Origin: Lysinibacillus alkalisoli
GTDB taxonomy: Bacteria; Bacillota; Bacilli; Bacillales_A; Planococcaceae
Assembly (NCBI RefSeq): GCF_014643595.1
Contig: NZ_BMJT01000001.1
Location: 310,001 to 374,000 of the forward strand
Direction: 5' to 3'
DNA: 64,000 bases
The position numbers were made by a program, and so were the translations under genes. Below, piece after piece: positions 44,579-53,434 of the stretch. Each line of letters starts with the position of its first letter. Position 1 is the stretch's first letter. The notes beneath the pieces are model-generated. The model was not told the origin of the DNA. It saw only the letters and a program-made list of their open reading frames with translations, and did no database searches.

Positions 44579-45343
44579 ATGAATCAACAAGCATGATTCG
44601 CCAAATTTCTTAAAAAATTACGACAAGAGGCGCAGTCATTTGGCTATATTCGAGAAGAGACTCCATATGTAGTGCGTCATGTATCCGCACATCAAGAAGC
44701 GGGCTTTGTTATTGCCTCAACATTAACAGACAATAATGCACGTAGCATAGTGCAACAAGGGCTTGCTTATTTTAAAGAAAGACAGCAACACTTTGAGTGG
44801 AAAGTGTATAGTTATGACCAGCCTGCTCATCTAAAAGAGCTATTACAAGAAGAAGGCTTTACACTTGAAGGTGAGGAAGCAGTATTAGTAACGGAACTTC
44901 ATCAAAACATCCTCTCCTAAAAGTTACACGTACTCATCAAGTTAAAGAAATTACAGAGGATAAAGGCATTAAAAAATCGCACATTAGAGGGCAAAATATG
45001 GTCTGATGATAAAGTCGAATTAGGTATGAGGTTATGTCAAGATAAACAGTAATATCCAGATAAGTTATATTTATATGGTGTGTATAAAGATTATCAACTT
45101 GTGAGTGCAGCATGGATGTATATTGAACCGAATACATCCTTTGTAAGTTTATGGGGAGACTCTACGTTAGTAGATTATAGAGGGAAGGTATTATACACAG
45201 CTGCTAGCAGCGCGTGCGAAAAAGCATATGAACGAGGGTATCGTTTATTAACGGTTGATGCTAGTCCAATGAGCGCGCCAATATTAAAGAAACAAGGTTT
45301 TCACTGTTTAGCAACTTGTTATGAATATCAATCCCCGCGGTAA
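44579..45343 (+). pseudogene. Decayed GNAT family acetyltransferase
   Basis: ATG 44579 has a good AAAGGAG, but the frame stops after five codons (TGA at 44594). It continues in the same frame to a TAA at 44918. Homology then shifts frame (KVTRTHQVKEITEDK), shifts again near 44975 (LEGKIWSDDKVELGMRL), meets a TAA near 45050 and ends in a GNAT-like tail (GVYKDYQLVSAAWMYIEPNT, then VDASPMSAPILKKQGF). Two nonsense codons and two frameshifts indicate a dead gene. The parent was a two-part GNAT of about 250 residues. Substrate unknown. Confidence 0.82.
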
Positions 45344-45407
45344 ATGAAAAAAGGTAACCTACTTCAAAGAGCTTGTGCTATAGTAGATTACCTTTAGCAC
45401 TTGCATA

Positions 45408-45437
45408 TTGTATTATGCTTTGTTTGTAAGATATAAT
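45408..45437 (+). promoter_or_regulatory. Sigma-A promoter of ywiB-argS
   Basis: TTGTAT (45408-45413), 18-bp spacer, perfect TATAAT (45432-45437), 24 bp before the ywiB start. Confidence 0.7.
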
Positions 45438-45460
45438 AGATAAGTTATAGAAAGGGGCGG

Positions 45461-45889
45461 ATGGCATTGACAGTAGTTAAGCCAGTAAGAGTGAAGCTCA
45501 AATCTGTTATTGATACGTATGACGGTCAACCTGAAACCATTGAAATGGACATTGAGGGTCAACTACGGCAAAACAAAGACACACATTATATCCGTTACAT
45601 TGATGAGCAAGAAGAAGGTCAAATTACAACGATTATTAAAATGACACAAGACCGGGCAATTATTACACGGTCAGGGGCAGTTACTATGCGTTTGCCGTTA
45701 CAAAAAGATGTAATTGAGCAAGGTCAATACGAAAATAAATTAGGGAAGTTACCATTAGATGTGCGTGCGCAAGCGTTACACCATCATCAAGCACATGGTG
45801 AATTCCATACAACATATGAATTACTTATGGGTGGACAAGCACTAGGCTTATACACATTGACAATACAATATTCGGAGGTAGGAAAATGA
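45461..45889 (+). CDS. ywiB: YwiB family beta-barrel protein (DUF1934)
   Basis: A 142-residue predicted calycin-like beta-barrel protein of the DUF1934/YwiB family, which regularly precedes argS in Bacillales. Its stop overlaps the argS start (ATGA, 45886-45889), so the genes are coupled. The ATG at 45461 stands close to the AAGGGGCGG ribosome binding site. The in-frame TTG at 45467 has better spacing and could be the real start. Function unknown. Confidence 0.85.
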   Translation: MALTVVKPVRVKLKSVIDTYDGQPETIEMDIEGQLRQNKDTHYIRYIDEQEEGQITTIIKMTQDRAIITRSGAVTMRLPLQKDVIEQGQYENKLGKLPLDVRAQALHHHQAHGEFHTTYELLMGGQALGLYTLTIQYSEVGK

Positions 45890-47553
45890 ACGCAGTAGAG
45901 CAAGTGCAACAATCAATTAAACAAGCATTACAACAAGCTATTACAAAAGCAAAGCTAATAGAAGATATTTCGGCGATTACTATTCAATTATCACAACCTA
46001 AAGATAAAGCTAATGGCGATTATGCTTCAAACATTGCTATGCAATTAACAAAATTAGCGAAGCAACCACCGCGTGCCATTGCAGAAGCAATTATTAATCA
46101 CTTAGAAGTAGAAGGCACTAATATTGAAAAAATTGAGATTGCTGGACCAGGTTTTTTAAATATTACCGTACGTAAAGATTTTTTAGCGGATGTTGTAAAA
46201 ACAGCTTTAACTCAAGGTGCTGATTTTGGCCGCACTACAGCAGGTGAAGGTGAAAAAGTACAAGTCGAGTTTGTGTCAGCCAATCCTACAGGTGACCTAC
46301 ATTTAGGGCATGCACGTGGGGCTTCTGTAGGCGACTCATTATGTAACGTATTAGATGCAGCAGGCTATGCTGTATCTCGTGAATATTATATTAATGATGC
46401 AGGTAATCAAATTAACAACCTAGCTTATTCATTAGAGGCGCGTTACAAACAAGCGTTAGGTCAAGCAGCTGAGATGCCAGAAGACGGTTATCATGGACAG
46501 GATATCATTGATATGGCGAATACATTAGCAGCCGAATATGGGAATAGTATGCTAGAAAAAACAGAGCAAGAACGCTTCACTTTCTTCCGTCAACATGGTT
46601 TGCAGTTAGAGTTAGATAAATTGAAAAATGATTTAGCTAATTTCCGTGTTAACTTTGATGTATGGTACTCAGAAACGTCTTTATATGACAATGGTAAAAT
46701 TGCTATCGCTTTAAATAAATTAAAAGAGAATGGTCATGTTTTTGAAGAGGACGGTGCAACTTGGTTCCGTTCAACGACATTTGGTGATGATAAAGATCGT
46801 GTATTAATTAAACAAGATGGCTCATACACTTATTTAACACCTGATATTGCGTATCACGAAGATAAAATCAATCGTGGCTTCACAAAGCTTATTAATATTT
46901 GGGGTGCCGACCACCATGGTTATATTCCACGTATGAAGGCAGCGATTGAAGCACTTGGTTATAACCGTGACACACTAGAAGTAGAAGTAATTCAAATGGT
47001 GCAATTATATAAAAATGGTGAAAAATTCAAAATGAGTAAACGTACTGGTAATGCTGTAACAATGCGTGAGCTTGTAGAAGAAGTTGGCTTAGATGCTGTG
47101 CGTTACTTCTTTGTGAAAACGGCAGGCGATTCACATATGGACTTTGATTTAGATTTAGCCGTATCACAATCTAATGAAAACCCTGTCTATTATGCACAAT
47201 ATGCGCATGCACGTATTTGCTCTATTTTACGCCAAGCTACAGAACAAGGTTTGGAAGCTTCAACAGATCATCTATCTGTATTACAAGCAGAGAAAGAAAT
47301 TGACTTATTGAAAAAAGTAGGCGACTTCCCAACTGTGATCGCAGATGCTGCCAAATATCGTACACCGCACCGCATTGCCATTTACATTCAAGAGTTGGCT
47401 GCTACTTTCCATAGTTTTTATAATGCAGAGAAAGTATTAGATGCTACCAATCAAGAGCGTACAGAAGCAAGATTAGCATTAATTACAGCCGTTCGTATTA
47501 CGTTGACGAATGCACTGCGTTTAATTGGCGTATCAGCTCCTGAAAAAATGTGA
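45886..47553 (+). CDS. argS: Arginyl-tRNA synthetase
   Basis: Class Ia aminoacyl-tRNA synthetase charging tRNA-Arg. The 555-residue protein has the N-terminal Arg-tRNA-synthetase domain (1-110). The HIGH-equivalent HLGHARG lies near residue 140, KMSKR near 385, and a helical anticodon-binding domain at the end (DALR-type, 440-555). Full length and intact. ATGA overlap with ywiB. Terminator follows. Confidence 0.97.
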   Translation: MNAVEQVQQSIKQALQQAITKAKLIEDISAITIQLSQPKDKANGDYASNIAMQLTKLAKQPPRAIAEAIINHLEVEGTNIEKIEIAGPGFLNITVRKDFLADVVKTALTQGADFGRTTAGEGEKVQVEFVSANPTGDLHLGHARGASVGDSLCNVLDAAGYAVSREYYINDAGNQINNLAYSLEARYKQALGQAAEMPEDGYHGQDIIDMANTLAAEYGNSMLEKTEQERFTFFRQHGLQLELDKLKNDLANFRVNFDVWYSETSLYDNGKIAIALNKLKENGHVFEEDGATWFRSTTFGDDKDRVLIKQDGSYTYLTPDIAYHEDKINRGFTKLINIWGADHHGYIPRMKAAIEALGYNRDTLEVEVIQMVQLYKNGEKFKMSKRTGNAVTMRELVEEVGLDAVRYFFVKTAGDSHMDFDLDLAVSQSNENPVYYAQYAHARICSILRQATEQGLEASTDHLSVLQAEKEIDLLKKVGDFPTVIADAAKYRTPHRIAIYIQELAATFHSFYNAEKVLDATNQERTEARLALITAVRITLTNALRLIGVSAPEKM

Positions 47554-47563
47554 TAAAATGTTG

Positions 47564-47596
47564 AGAACTGTATAGTCAATATACAGTTCTTTTTTT
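47564..47596 (+). terminator. Terminator of ywiB-argS
   Basis: 10-bp perfect stem AGAACTGTAT (47564-47573) / ATACAGTTCT (47581-47590) followed by T7. Confidence 0.92.
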
Positions 47597-47611
47597 ATAG
47601 GGGGGAATGAA

Positions 47612-48166
47612 ATGTTTCAGATTAGAGTAGACGATCATATTACATTAGCCTTATTAGAGCAACGTCATGCACCTGAATTATTTCAAATGATTGATGAGTC
47701 GCGTGATACATTGAGACAATGGTTACCTTGGGTTGACGCTACAGCTACTGTTGAAGACTCGGTTATACATATCCAACAAACTTTACAGCAATTTGCTAAT
47801 AATCAAGGTTATCAGTTAGGTATTTGTTATGAGGGGCATATTGTAGGACGAGTAGGTATGCATGGTATTAATCGTCAAAATCTTTCGACAAGTATTGGTT
47901 ATTGGTTGAGCCCTAAATATGAAGGTAAAGGGATTATGACGAAGTCTTGTGCAGCATTGCTTGCGTTATGTTTTACAGCATTAGACTTAGAGCGTGTTGA
48001 AATTAGAGCAGCTGTTGATAATAGTAAAAGCCGTGCCATTCCAAAACGTCTAGGATTTGTGGAAGAAGGTTGTATTCGTCAAGGCGAGTATTTATATGAT
48101 AAATATGTTGACCTTGTTGTCTATGGTCAGCTAAAAAAAGAATGGCAAGCATTGCAAAAAAGCTAA
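47612..48166 (+). CDS. RimJ/RimL-type GNAT acetyltransferase (YdaF-like)
   Basis: A 184-residue GNAT of the ribosomal-protein-serine acetyltransferase-like group. The acetyl-CoA loop GYWLSPKYEGKGIMTKSC and the C-terminal NSKSRAIPKRLGFVEEGCIRQGEY are typical of YdaF/RimL proteins. GGGGG-type ribosome binding site before ATG 47612. It is monocistronic between two terminators. Substrate unknown; homologues acetylate ribosomal proteins or small amines. Confidence 0.88.
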   Translation: MFQIRVDDHITLALLEQRHAPELFQMIDESRDTLRQWLPWVDATATVEDSVIHIQQTLQQFANNQGYQLGICYEGHIVGRVGMHGINRQNLSTSIGYWLSPKYEGKGIMTKSCAALLALCFTALDLERVEIRAAVDNSKSRAIPKRLGFVEEGCIRQGEYLYDKYVDLVVYGQLKKEWQALQKS

Positions 48167-48190
48167 GAGTGTAAAGCTCTTAGCTTTTTT
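48161..48190 (+). terminator. Terminator of the YdaF-like gene
   Basis: 9-bp perfect stem AGCTAAGAG (48161-48169) / CTCTTAGCT (48177-48185) followed by T6; the left arm includes the stop codon. Confidence 0.9.
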
Positions 48191-48246
48191 ATATACATAA
48201 ATATCGTGGTTAGCGATGAAATTTTCTTGTAAAATACGTTTTACTG

Positions 48247-48277
48247 TTGAAGTTTACGTTAACGTAAATGATAAAGT
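48247..48277 (+). promoter_or_regulatory. MerR-type promoter with 19-bp spacer and palindromic operator
   Basis: TTGAAG (48247-48252), a 19-bp spacer, TAAAGT (48272-48277). The spacer holds a perfect 16-bp palindrome TTTACGTTAACGTAAA (48253-48268). An over-long spacer with the dyad inside is the hallmark of MerR-activated promoters. The sequence closely resembles the LiuR operators described for branched-chain acyl-CoA genes in proteobacteria. Confidence 0.82.
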
Positions 48278-48298
48278 GAAAGAAAGTGAGGCGACATC

Positions 48299-48673
48299 AT
48301 GCAAACGATACAACAAGTAGCTAAACAATTTGCAATCTCAGCAAGGACATTACGCTATTACGAGGAGTTAGGTCTGCTCACACCAAAACGTACTGAAACG
48401 GGACAGCGCTTATATAGCAAAAAAGAGATGGTGAAGCTTCAACTTGTGATGAGGGGCAAACGTTTTGGGTTTACGTTAGATGAGATTAAAGAAATGGTGT
48501 TGTTATTTGATTTAGACCGCACAGGCAAAAAGCAATTACAACGTACCATTGCCTACGGTGAGGAAAAGCTTGCAGAGATTGACGAAAAAATTGCAGAGTT
48601 ATACGAAATTAAACGAGAAATGGAACAATTAAATACCATTTTTAAAAGAAAACTAAACAAATTGGAGGAATGA
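48299..48673 (+). CDS. MerR family regulator of the acyl-CoA ligase/dehydrogenase operon
   Basis: A 124-residue MerR protein with an N-terminal winged HTH (IQQVAKQFAISARTLRYYEELGLL, residues 4-27) and second helix pair (RLYSKKEMVKLQLVMRGKRFG). A C-terminal coiled coil (about 85-124) mediates dimerisation. No metal-binding cysteines are present, so it is not a metal sensor. It resembles the LiuR-type MerR regulators that control acyl-CoA catabolism. It leads the operon, four bases before the ligase start, and the palindrome in its promoter is the obvious target. Confidence 0.88.
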   Translation: MQTIQQVAKQFAISARTLRYYEELGLLTPKRTETGQRLYSKKEMVKLQLVMRGKRFGFTLDEIKEMVLLFDLDRTGKKQLQRTIAYGEEKLAEIDEKIAELYEIKREMEQLNTIFKRKLNKLEE

Positions 48674-48676
48674 TGA

Positions 48677-50167
48677 ATGAATATTTCTAACTTATTAGCA
48701 CGTAACGCAACCAAATATGCACAGCAAGAAGCGGTCATTTGCCAAGGGCGACGCATGAGTTATAGCCAGCTTGATGCACAAGTGAATGCCTTAGCATATG
48801 CATTACAATCTCATACTATTGAAAAAGGCGATCGTATTGTTTTATTTTTACCGAATACGGTGGAGTTCATCATAAGTTATTTTGCTAGCCAACGTATTGG
48901 AGCCATTGTAGTACCTGTAAATGCCAAGTTTACGCAAAGTGAAGTAAATCATGTAATAACGGATGCAGGGGCTAAAGCAATGATTGTACATGAATTATTA
49001 TTTGAACATGCAAAAGAAGTACAATGTTCATTAAAAATAACAACAGGTTCAGCTAAGGGCGATTTTTATAGTTTTGAGCAATTGATACAAAGCGCAAGCA
49101 TATTACCCGTATATTGTAAATTGACAGAGGATGATTTATCAACCATTTTATATACATCTGGTACAACAGGTAAACCAAAAGGCGTATTGTTTACCAACCG
49201 TAATATTTTAACTGTTGCTCAAATGATGGCAGTAGAGATGGAGTTTAAACCAGAGAGTCGAGTGTTACTCATGATGCCTTTGACACATTCAGCACCGTTG
49301 CATCTCTTTTTGATTACAGCTGTATTAGTTGGCGCAACGAATGTATTAACACCCAATTTTACACCTGATTTATTACTTGAAATGGTGGAGACCGAACGTG
49401 TGACACATTTCTTTGGCGCCCCCGTCGCTTACTTATTAACAGCTCAACATCCACAATTAGCAGAGAAAGATTTATCTTCTATGAAGTGGTGGGTTTATGG
49501 TGGTGCTCCATTGTCACAAGCAGAGGTGAAGTACGTGCAACAAGCTTTTAAGACAAATCACCTTACAGCTGTTTATGGGTTAACAGAAGCAGGACCAAGT
49601 GGCAGTTTACTATTTGCTCATGAACATGAGAAAAAAGCAGGCAGTATCGGTAAGAGAGCCCCATTAAATACGGAAATCCGTATTGTTAATGAACAAGGTG
49701 AAGATGTTGCTGTGGGTGAGGTTGGCGAGATTATTTTGTATGGCGAAGGCAATATGGTTGGCTATTATAACAATGATGAGGCAACAAAAGCGGCATTTTT
49801 AGGTGAAGGTGTACGCAGTGGTGATTTAGCACGTGTGGATGAGGACGGATATATGTGGATTGTAGACCGTAAAAAAGATGTCATTATTAGTGGTGGTGTC
49901 AATATTTACCCTAAAGAGATTGAAGAGGCCATCTTACAATATGCTAGTATTTTTGAAGTGGCAGTGATTGGTGTACCACATCCAGAGTGGGGCGAGACGG
50001 TGAAAGCGGTATATGCTGCTAAAGAACAAATTGATGTAGGGGTATTACGTCAATTTTTATCAGAAAATTTGGCGAATTTTAAAATCCCACGCCTATATGA
50101 GCAAGTAGACGCATTACCTCGTAATTTATCAGGTAAAATTTTAAAACAAGTACTAAAGGAGGGCTAA
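48677..50167 (+). CDS. AMP-binding acyl-CoA synthetase
   Basis: A 496-residue ANL-superfamily ligase. The ATP motif LYTSGTTGKPKGVLFTNRN, the YGLTEAGPSGS loop, the RSGDLARVDEDGY hinge and the C-terminal catalytic Lys (LPRNLSGKILKQVLKEG) are all present. Second gene of the MerR operon and immediately followed by an acyl-CoA dehydrogenase gene. Together they would activate and oxidise a carboxylic acid, whose identity is unknown; medium-chain or branched fatty acids are candidates. Confidence 0.9.
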   Translation: MNISNLLARNATKYAQQEAVICQGRRMSYSQLDAQVNALAYALQSHTIEKGDRIVLFLPNTVEFIISYFASQRIGAIVVPVNAKFTQSEVNHVITDAGAKAMIVHELLFEHAKEVQCSLKITTGSAKGDFYSFEQLIQSASILPVYCKLTEDDLSTILYTSGTTGKPKGVLFTNRNILTVAQMMAVEMEFKPESRVLLMMPLTHSAPLHLFLITAVLVGATNVLTPNFTPDLLLEMVETERVTHFFGAPVAYLLTAQHPQLAEKDLSSMKWWVYGGAPLSQAEVKYVQQAFKTNHLTAVYGLTEAGPSGSLLFAHEHEKKAGSIGKRAPLNTEIRIVNEQGEDVAVGEVGEIILYGEGNMVGYYNNDEATKAAFLGEGVRSGDLARVDEDGYMWIVDRKKDVIISGGVNIYPKEIEEAILQYASIFEVAVIGVPHPEWGETVKAVYAAKEQIDVGVLRQFLSENLANFKIPRLYEQVDALPRNLSGKILKQVLKEG

Positions 50168-50170
50168 GGT

Positions 50171-51850
50171 ATGAAAGTATTACAACAACAAACAAAAGAG
50201 CAAAACTTTTTCACAAATGAGGAGACATTACAACGCATTCTTACCCACTATTTAGACGATGCCTTCAAAGATTATGCCTTTCAAGAGTTAGCTAAATTTG
50301 GCGAATTATGTGCCAATGATATTGATGAACGAGCTAAATTTACAGATCGAGAAGGCGAACCAAAACTACAGCGTTATAATAAATACGGCGAAGAAGTATC
50401 ACAAGTACTGGTGAATGATGGCTATAAAAAAACGGTTGAGCAAAGTTATAATACAGGTATTGTAGGCTACGTGCATAAGCCGATTGATGCTTTAGGTCAT
50501 AAAGGAAACTATGTATATAGCTTTGCACAAGGCTATTTATTATCACATGCAGAGCCAGGGTTTTATTGTCCTGTTACGTTAACGATGGCAACAGCTTATT
50601 TGTTAGACCATTATGCAGATGAAAAGGTAAAACAGCGCTTTTTACCACATGTTTGTGCCACAGGTAATACGACATTATATGAGGGAGCTACTTTTTTAAC
50701 AGAGCGTCAAGGTGGTTCAGATGTGGGGGCAAACGTAGTAAAAGCTGTGCCAATGGATGACCACTATGTATTAACAGGTGAGAAATATTTTGCATCCAAT
50801 GCTGGCATGTGCGGTGTAGCAATGGTATTAGCTCGTATCGAAGGGGCGCAAGAAGGTTCTAAAGGTTTAACATTGTTTGCTGTGCCTTGGCGCAATGAAG
50901 ATGGTTCACTTAATGGTATTCGTATTCGCCGTTTAAAAGATAAACTTGGCGTTAAGGCTGTACCATCAGGAGAAGTGGAGTTTGACCATGCAAAAGCCTA
51001 TGTTGTGGGTGATGCATCTCGAGGGATTTATTATATGTTAGAAGCATTAAATCTTTCACGTATTTGTAATGCTGTAGCTTCAATTGGTATTATGAGACGT
51101 GCATTTTTAGAAGCAAAACATTATACAACAAATCGCTTAGCTTTTGGTGCACCATTAACCCAATACCCTATGATCAGAGATTCATTAGGGAAATTTGCCG
51201 CTAAACTACAAGTGGAGACAGCGACAATCTTTGATTTAATTGCACAATACGACAAAGTAACGGCAGGAGAGGGAACACAAGAAGAACAAATATTAAATCG
51301 TTTGTACATTGCCGTAATGAAAAAGGAGAGTGGCGAGCAAGCTGTTCATTTTGCAAGTGAAGCCATTGAATTAATGGGGGGTAATGGTTATATTGAAGAT
51401 TTTGTAACACCAAGGCTATTGCGAGATGCACAAGTATTAACGGTATGGGAAGGTACAGCTAATATTTTAGCATTAGAGCTCATCCGACTTGTGGATAAAT
51501 ATCAAGCACATGAGTTATTTATCCATACGATGCAAGAGCGTTTAGCTACTATTACACATGAATTTACTACGATAGTGGCACACCAATTAACAGAGGCACA
51601 GCGTAAGTTGCAAATTTTTGCTAGTTTAGATGAAGCAACTAAAACATTTGAGGCGAAGGCGATGGCAGCGTTAATTGCACATTGTTATGAAAGTGTAGTA
51701 GCAGTGGAGTGGGCTGCACGTTATGGTGGTAAATATGAGCTACTTACTGATATCTATTTGGAGAGCACTTGGCAATTAAGAGAAATCGGTGCGGAAATGA
51801 AAACCGTGTCCTATTTTGATGAGATTATGAAAACAACACCATTAGCATAG
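50171..51850 (+). CDS. AidB-like long acyl-CoA dehydrogenase
   Basis: A 559-residue flavoprotein, well above the 380-400 residues of ordinary acyl-CoA dehydrogenases. It shows the AidB-type FLTERQGGSDVGAN in place of the usual TEPNAGSD motif. It also has an FAD-binding GGNGYIEDFVTPRLLRDAQV stretch, the C-terminal VWEGTANILALELIR, and an extra helical C-terminal region (450-559). It starts three bases after the ligase stop. AidB of E. coli is an alkylation-response protein with weak dehydrogenase activity. Here the operon partner is a CoA ligase, so true acyl-CoA oxidation is likely. Confidence 0.88.
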   Translation: MKVLQQQTKEQNFFTNEETLQRILTHYLDDAFKDYAFQELAKFGELCANDIDERAKFTDREGEPKLQRYNKYGEEVSQVLVNDGYKKTVEQSYNTGIVGYVHKPIDALGHKGNYVYSFAQGYLLSHAEPGFYCPVTLTMATAYLLDHYADEKVKQRFLPHVCATGNTTLYEGATFLTERQGGSDVGANVVKAVPMDDHYVLTGEKYFASNAGMCGVAMVLARIEGAQEGSKGLTLFAVPWRNEDGSLNGIRIRRLKDKLGVKAVPSGEVEFDHAKAYVVGDASRGIYYMLEALNLSRICNAVASIGIMRRAFLEAKHYTTNRLAFGAPLTQYPMIRDSLGKFAAKLQVETATIFDLIAQYDKVTAGEGTQEEQILNRLYIAVMKKESGEQAVHFASEAIELMGGNGYIEDFVTPRLLRDAQVLTVWEGTANILALELIRLVDKYQAHELFIHTMQERLATITHEFTTIVAHQLTEAQRKLQIFASLDEATKTFEAKAMAALIAHCYESVVAVEWAARYGGKYELLTDIYLESTWQLREIGAEMKTVSYFDEIMKTTPLA

Positions 51851-51863
51851 TAAAGAGAATAAC

Positions 51864-51904
51864 AAAAGGTGTGGTCGTTTTATTGCCACACCTTTTGCCT
51901 TTTT
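51864..51904. terminator. Bidirectional terminator between the MerR operon and the amidase gene
   Basis: 11-bp perfect stem AAAAGGTGTGG (51864-51874) / CCACACCTTTT (51886-51896), with T-rich tails on both sides. Confidence 0.85.
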
Positions 51905-51906
51905 AT

Positions 51907-53334
51907 TTATAGTTGAATTTTTTCATAAGAGGTATACCAATTAGCTACACGTTCAAAGGCACGGGATGCTTGGAGGACAGTTGCATCATCAAGGCGATTA
52001 CCTATAATTTGCAAGCCGATAGGCAATCCCTCTTGGTCAAAGCCAACAGGTAGGGAAGCGGCTGGGTGTCCAGTAAGATTAAGGAGATAGGTTAAAAACC
52101 ATCCGTGCATCGGATTGATGGCTTCACCATTTATCTCTTCAGGGCCCCAAATAGCGATAGGGAAGGCAGTCATAGCCGTTGTAGGTGTAATAATCACATC
52201 ATACTCATCTAAGACTTTTTTCAAGGCGTTAAACGTTTGGTCACGGTCATTATAAGCTTTTAAGTACTCTGTCGCAGACATTTCTGTACCAAGCGCAATC
52301 CACTCTTGTACTTTAGGTTCTAAGAGTGCCATTTGTTCTGGTGGCAAATCATGAAAACTAGATGCTAATAATCCACACCATAAGTCAAACCATACTTGTT
52401 CGATATTTTCCTTAGGTTGTTCAAATGCGAATGTAATGTCATCCACTTGGCAACCAAGTGTACGGAATGTTTCGGCAGCTTGATCACATGCTTGTTGCAC
52501 TTCAGATGTTACGTTGAAAAAGCCAAAACCCTTGCTATAAGCGACTTTTAAAGACGAGATGTCTTGTTCTAATACGGGATAAACTGCTTGGTGAGGCTCT
52601 GTTGTAAAAGCATCACTTGTATCAGGCCCTGCCATAATATCATAGAGAAGCGTGGCATCCTCAACTGTACGTGCAATAGGTCCATAATGTAAAAATGGCG
52701 CTTGTGAAGAAAAAGGGCCAAAAATATCCATCGGTATTTTACCATATGTTGGTTTGTAGCCAAATACACCACAAAGGGCAGCGGGTATACGTATGGAGCC
52801 ACCACCATCGGTTCCTTCAGCCAACGGAACTAAACCAGCTGCTACTGCGGCGGAAGAGCCACCGCTAGACCCACCAGTAATACGATCAAGATGCCAAGGG
52901 TTGCGAGATGCACCAAAGACCAGGTTATCTGTTGTACCTTTATGGCCAAATTCGGGTGTATTTGTTTTACCTATAATGATACCGCCAGCTGCCCTAATCC
53001 GCTCCACTACAATAGCATCACGATCAGCAATTTGATGTTCAAATAGTTTTGAACCCATTGTATAACGTACATCTTTCACAGGGGTTAAATCTTTAATAGC
53101 TACAGGTACACCATGAATCACGCCTAGAGGTTGTCCATTTGCGATAGCTTGATCTGCTTCATGCGCTTGTTGTAGGGCTTCATCACGCATAATAGTAACG
53201 AAGGCATTAATTTTAGGGTTGATACGGTCAATCTTTTCTAAAAAAGTAGTGACCACTTCTACAACTGTAATTTGTTGCTCTCGAATACACTGTGCTAATT
53301 GAATAGCGCTCATCATCGTAATATCTTGTTTCAT
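51907..53334 (-). CDS. Amidase signature family hydrolase
   Basis: A 475-residue amidase with the complete Ser-cisSer-Lys triad: Lys81 (VAIKDL), cis-Ser156 in GGSSGGSSAAVAAG, and nucleophile Ser180 in DGGGSIRIPA. Hydrolyses an amide or the glutaminyl side of GatA-type reactions, but no gatB/gatC partner is near and the length fits stand-alone amidases (6-aminohexanoate, acylamide or peptide amide hydrolases). AAGGAGGAG precedes ATG 53334. Divergent from a LuxR-type regulator, which may control it. Substrate unknown. Confidence 0.88.
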   Translation of the reverse strand: MKQDITMMSAIQLAQCIREQQITVVEVVTTFLEKIDRINPKINAFVTIMRDEALQQAHEADQAIANGQPLGVIHGVPVAIKDLTPVKDVRYTMGSKLFEHQIADRDAIVVERIRAAGGIIIGKTNTPEFGHKGTTDNLVFGASRNPWHLDRITGGSSGGSSAAVAAGLVPLAEGTDGGGSIRIPAALCGVFGYKPTYGKIPMDIFGPFSSQAPFLHYGPIARTVEDATLLYDIMAGPDTSDAFTTEPHQAVYPVLEQDISSLKVAYSKGFGFFNVTSEVQQACDQAAETFRTLGCQVDDITFAFEQPKENIEQVWFDLWCGLLASSFHDLPPEQMALLEPKVQEWIALGTEMSATEYLKAYNDRDQTFNALKKVLDEYDVIITPTTAMTAFPIAIWGPEEINGEAINPMHGWFLTYLLNLTGHPAASLPVGFDQEGLPIGLQIIGNRLDDATVLQASRAFERVANWYTSYEKIQL

Positions 53335-53395
53335 TTATTTCTCCTCCTTTGTGTTGTACTAATTACTATCCTAGCGTACAATATTAAACAAAAAT

Positions 53396-53413
53396 ACTAC
53401 CTTAAAGTGTAGT
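53396..53413. promoter_or_regulatory. Inverted repeat in the amidase/LuxR divergent promoter region
   Basis: ACTAC-8 bp-GTAGT (18 bp overall), 22 bp ahead of the regulator ATG. Short arms; possible regulator site. Confidence 0.35.
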
Positions 53414-53434
53414 TTTGGGAGGAATGCGAGCATT

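Noticed and set aside
44937-45137. Minus-strand frame over the GNAT remnant
   Set aside because: Explained by the decayed rightward GNAT gene; no ribosome binding site or family resemblance.
45350-45396. Imperfect hairpin AAAGGTAA...TTACCTTT as terminator of the GNAT remnant
   Set aside because: Large loop and no real T-run; too weak to list as a terminator.
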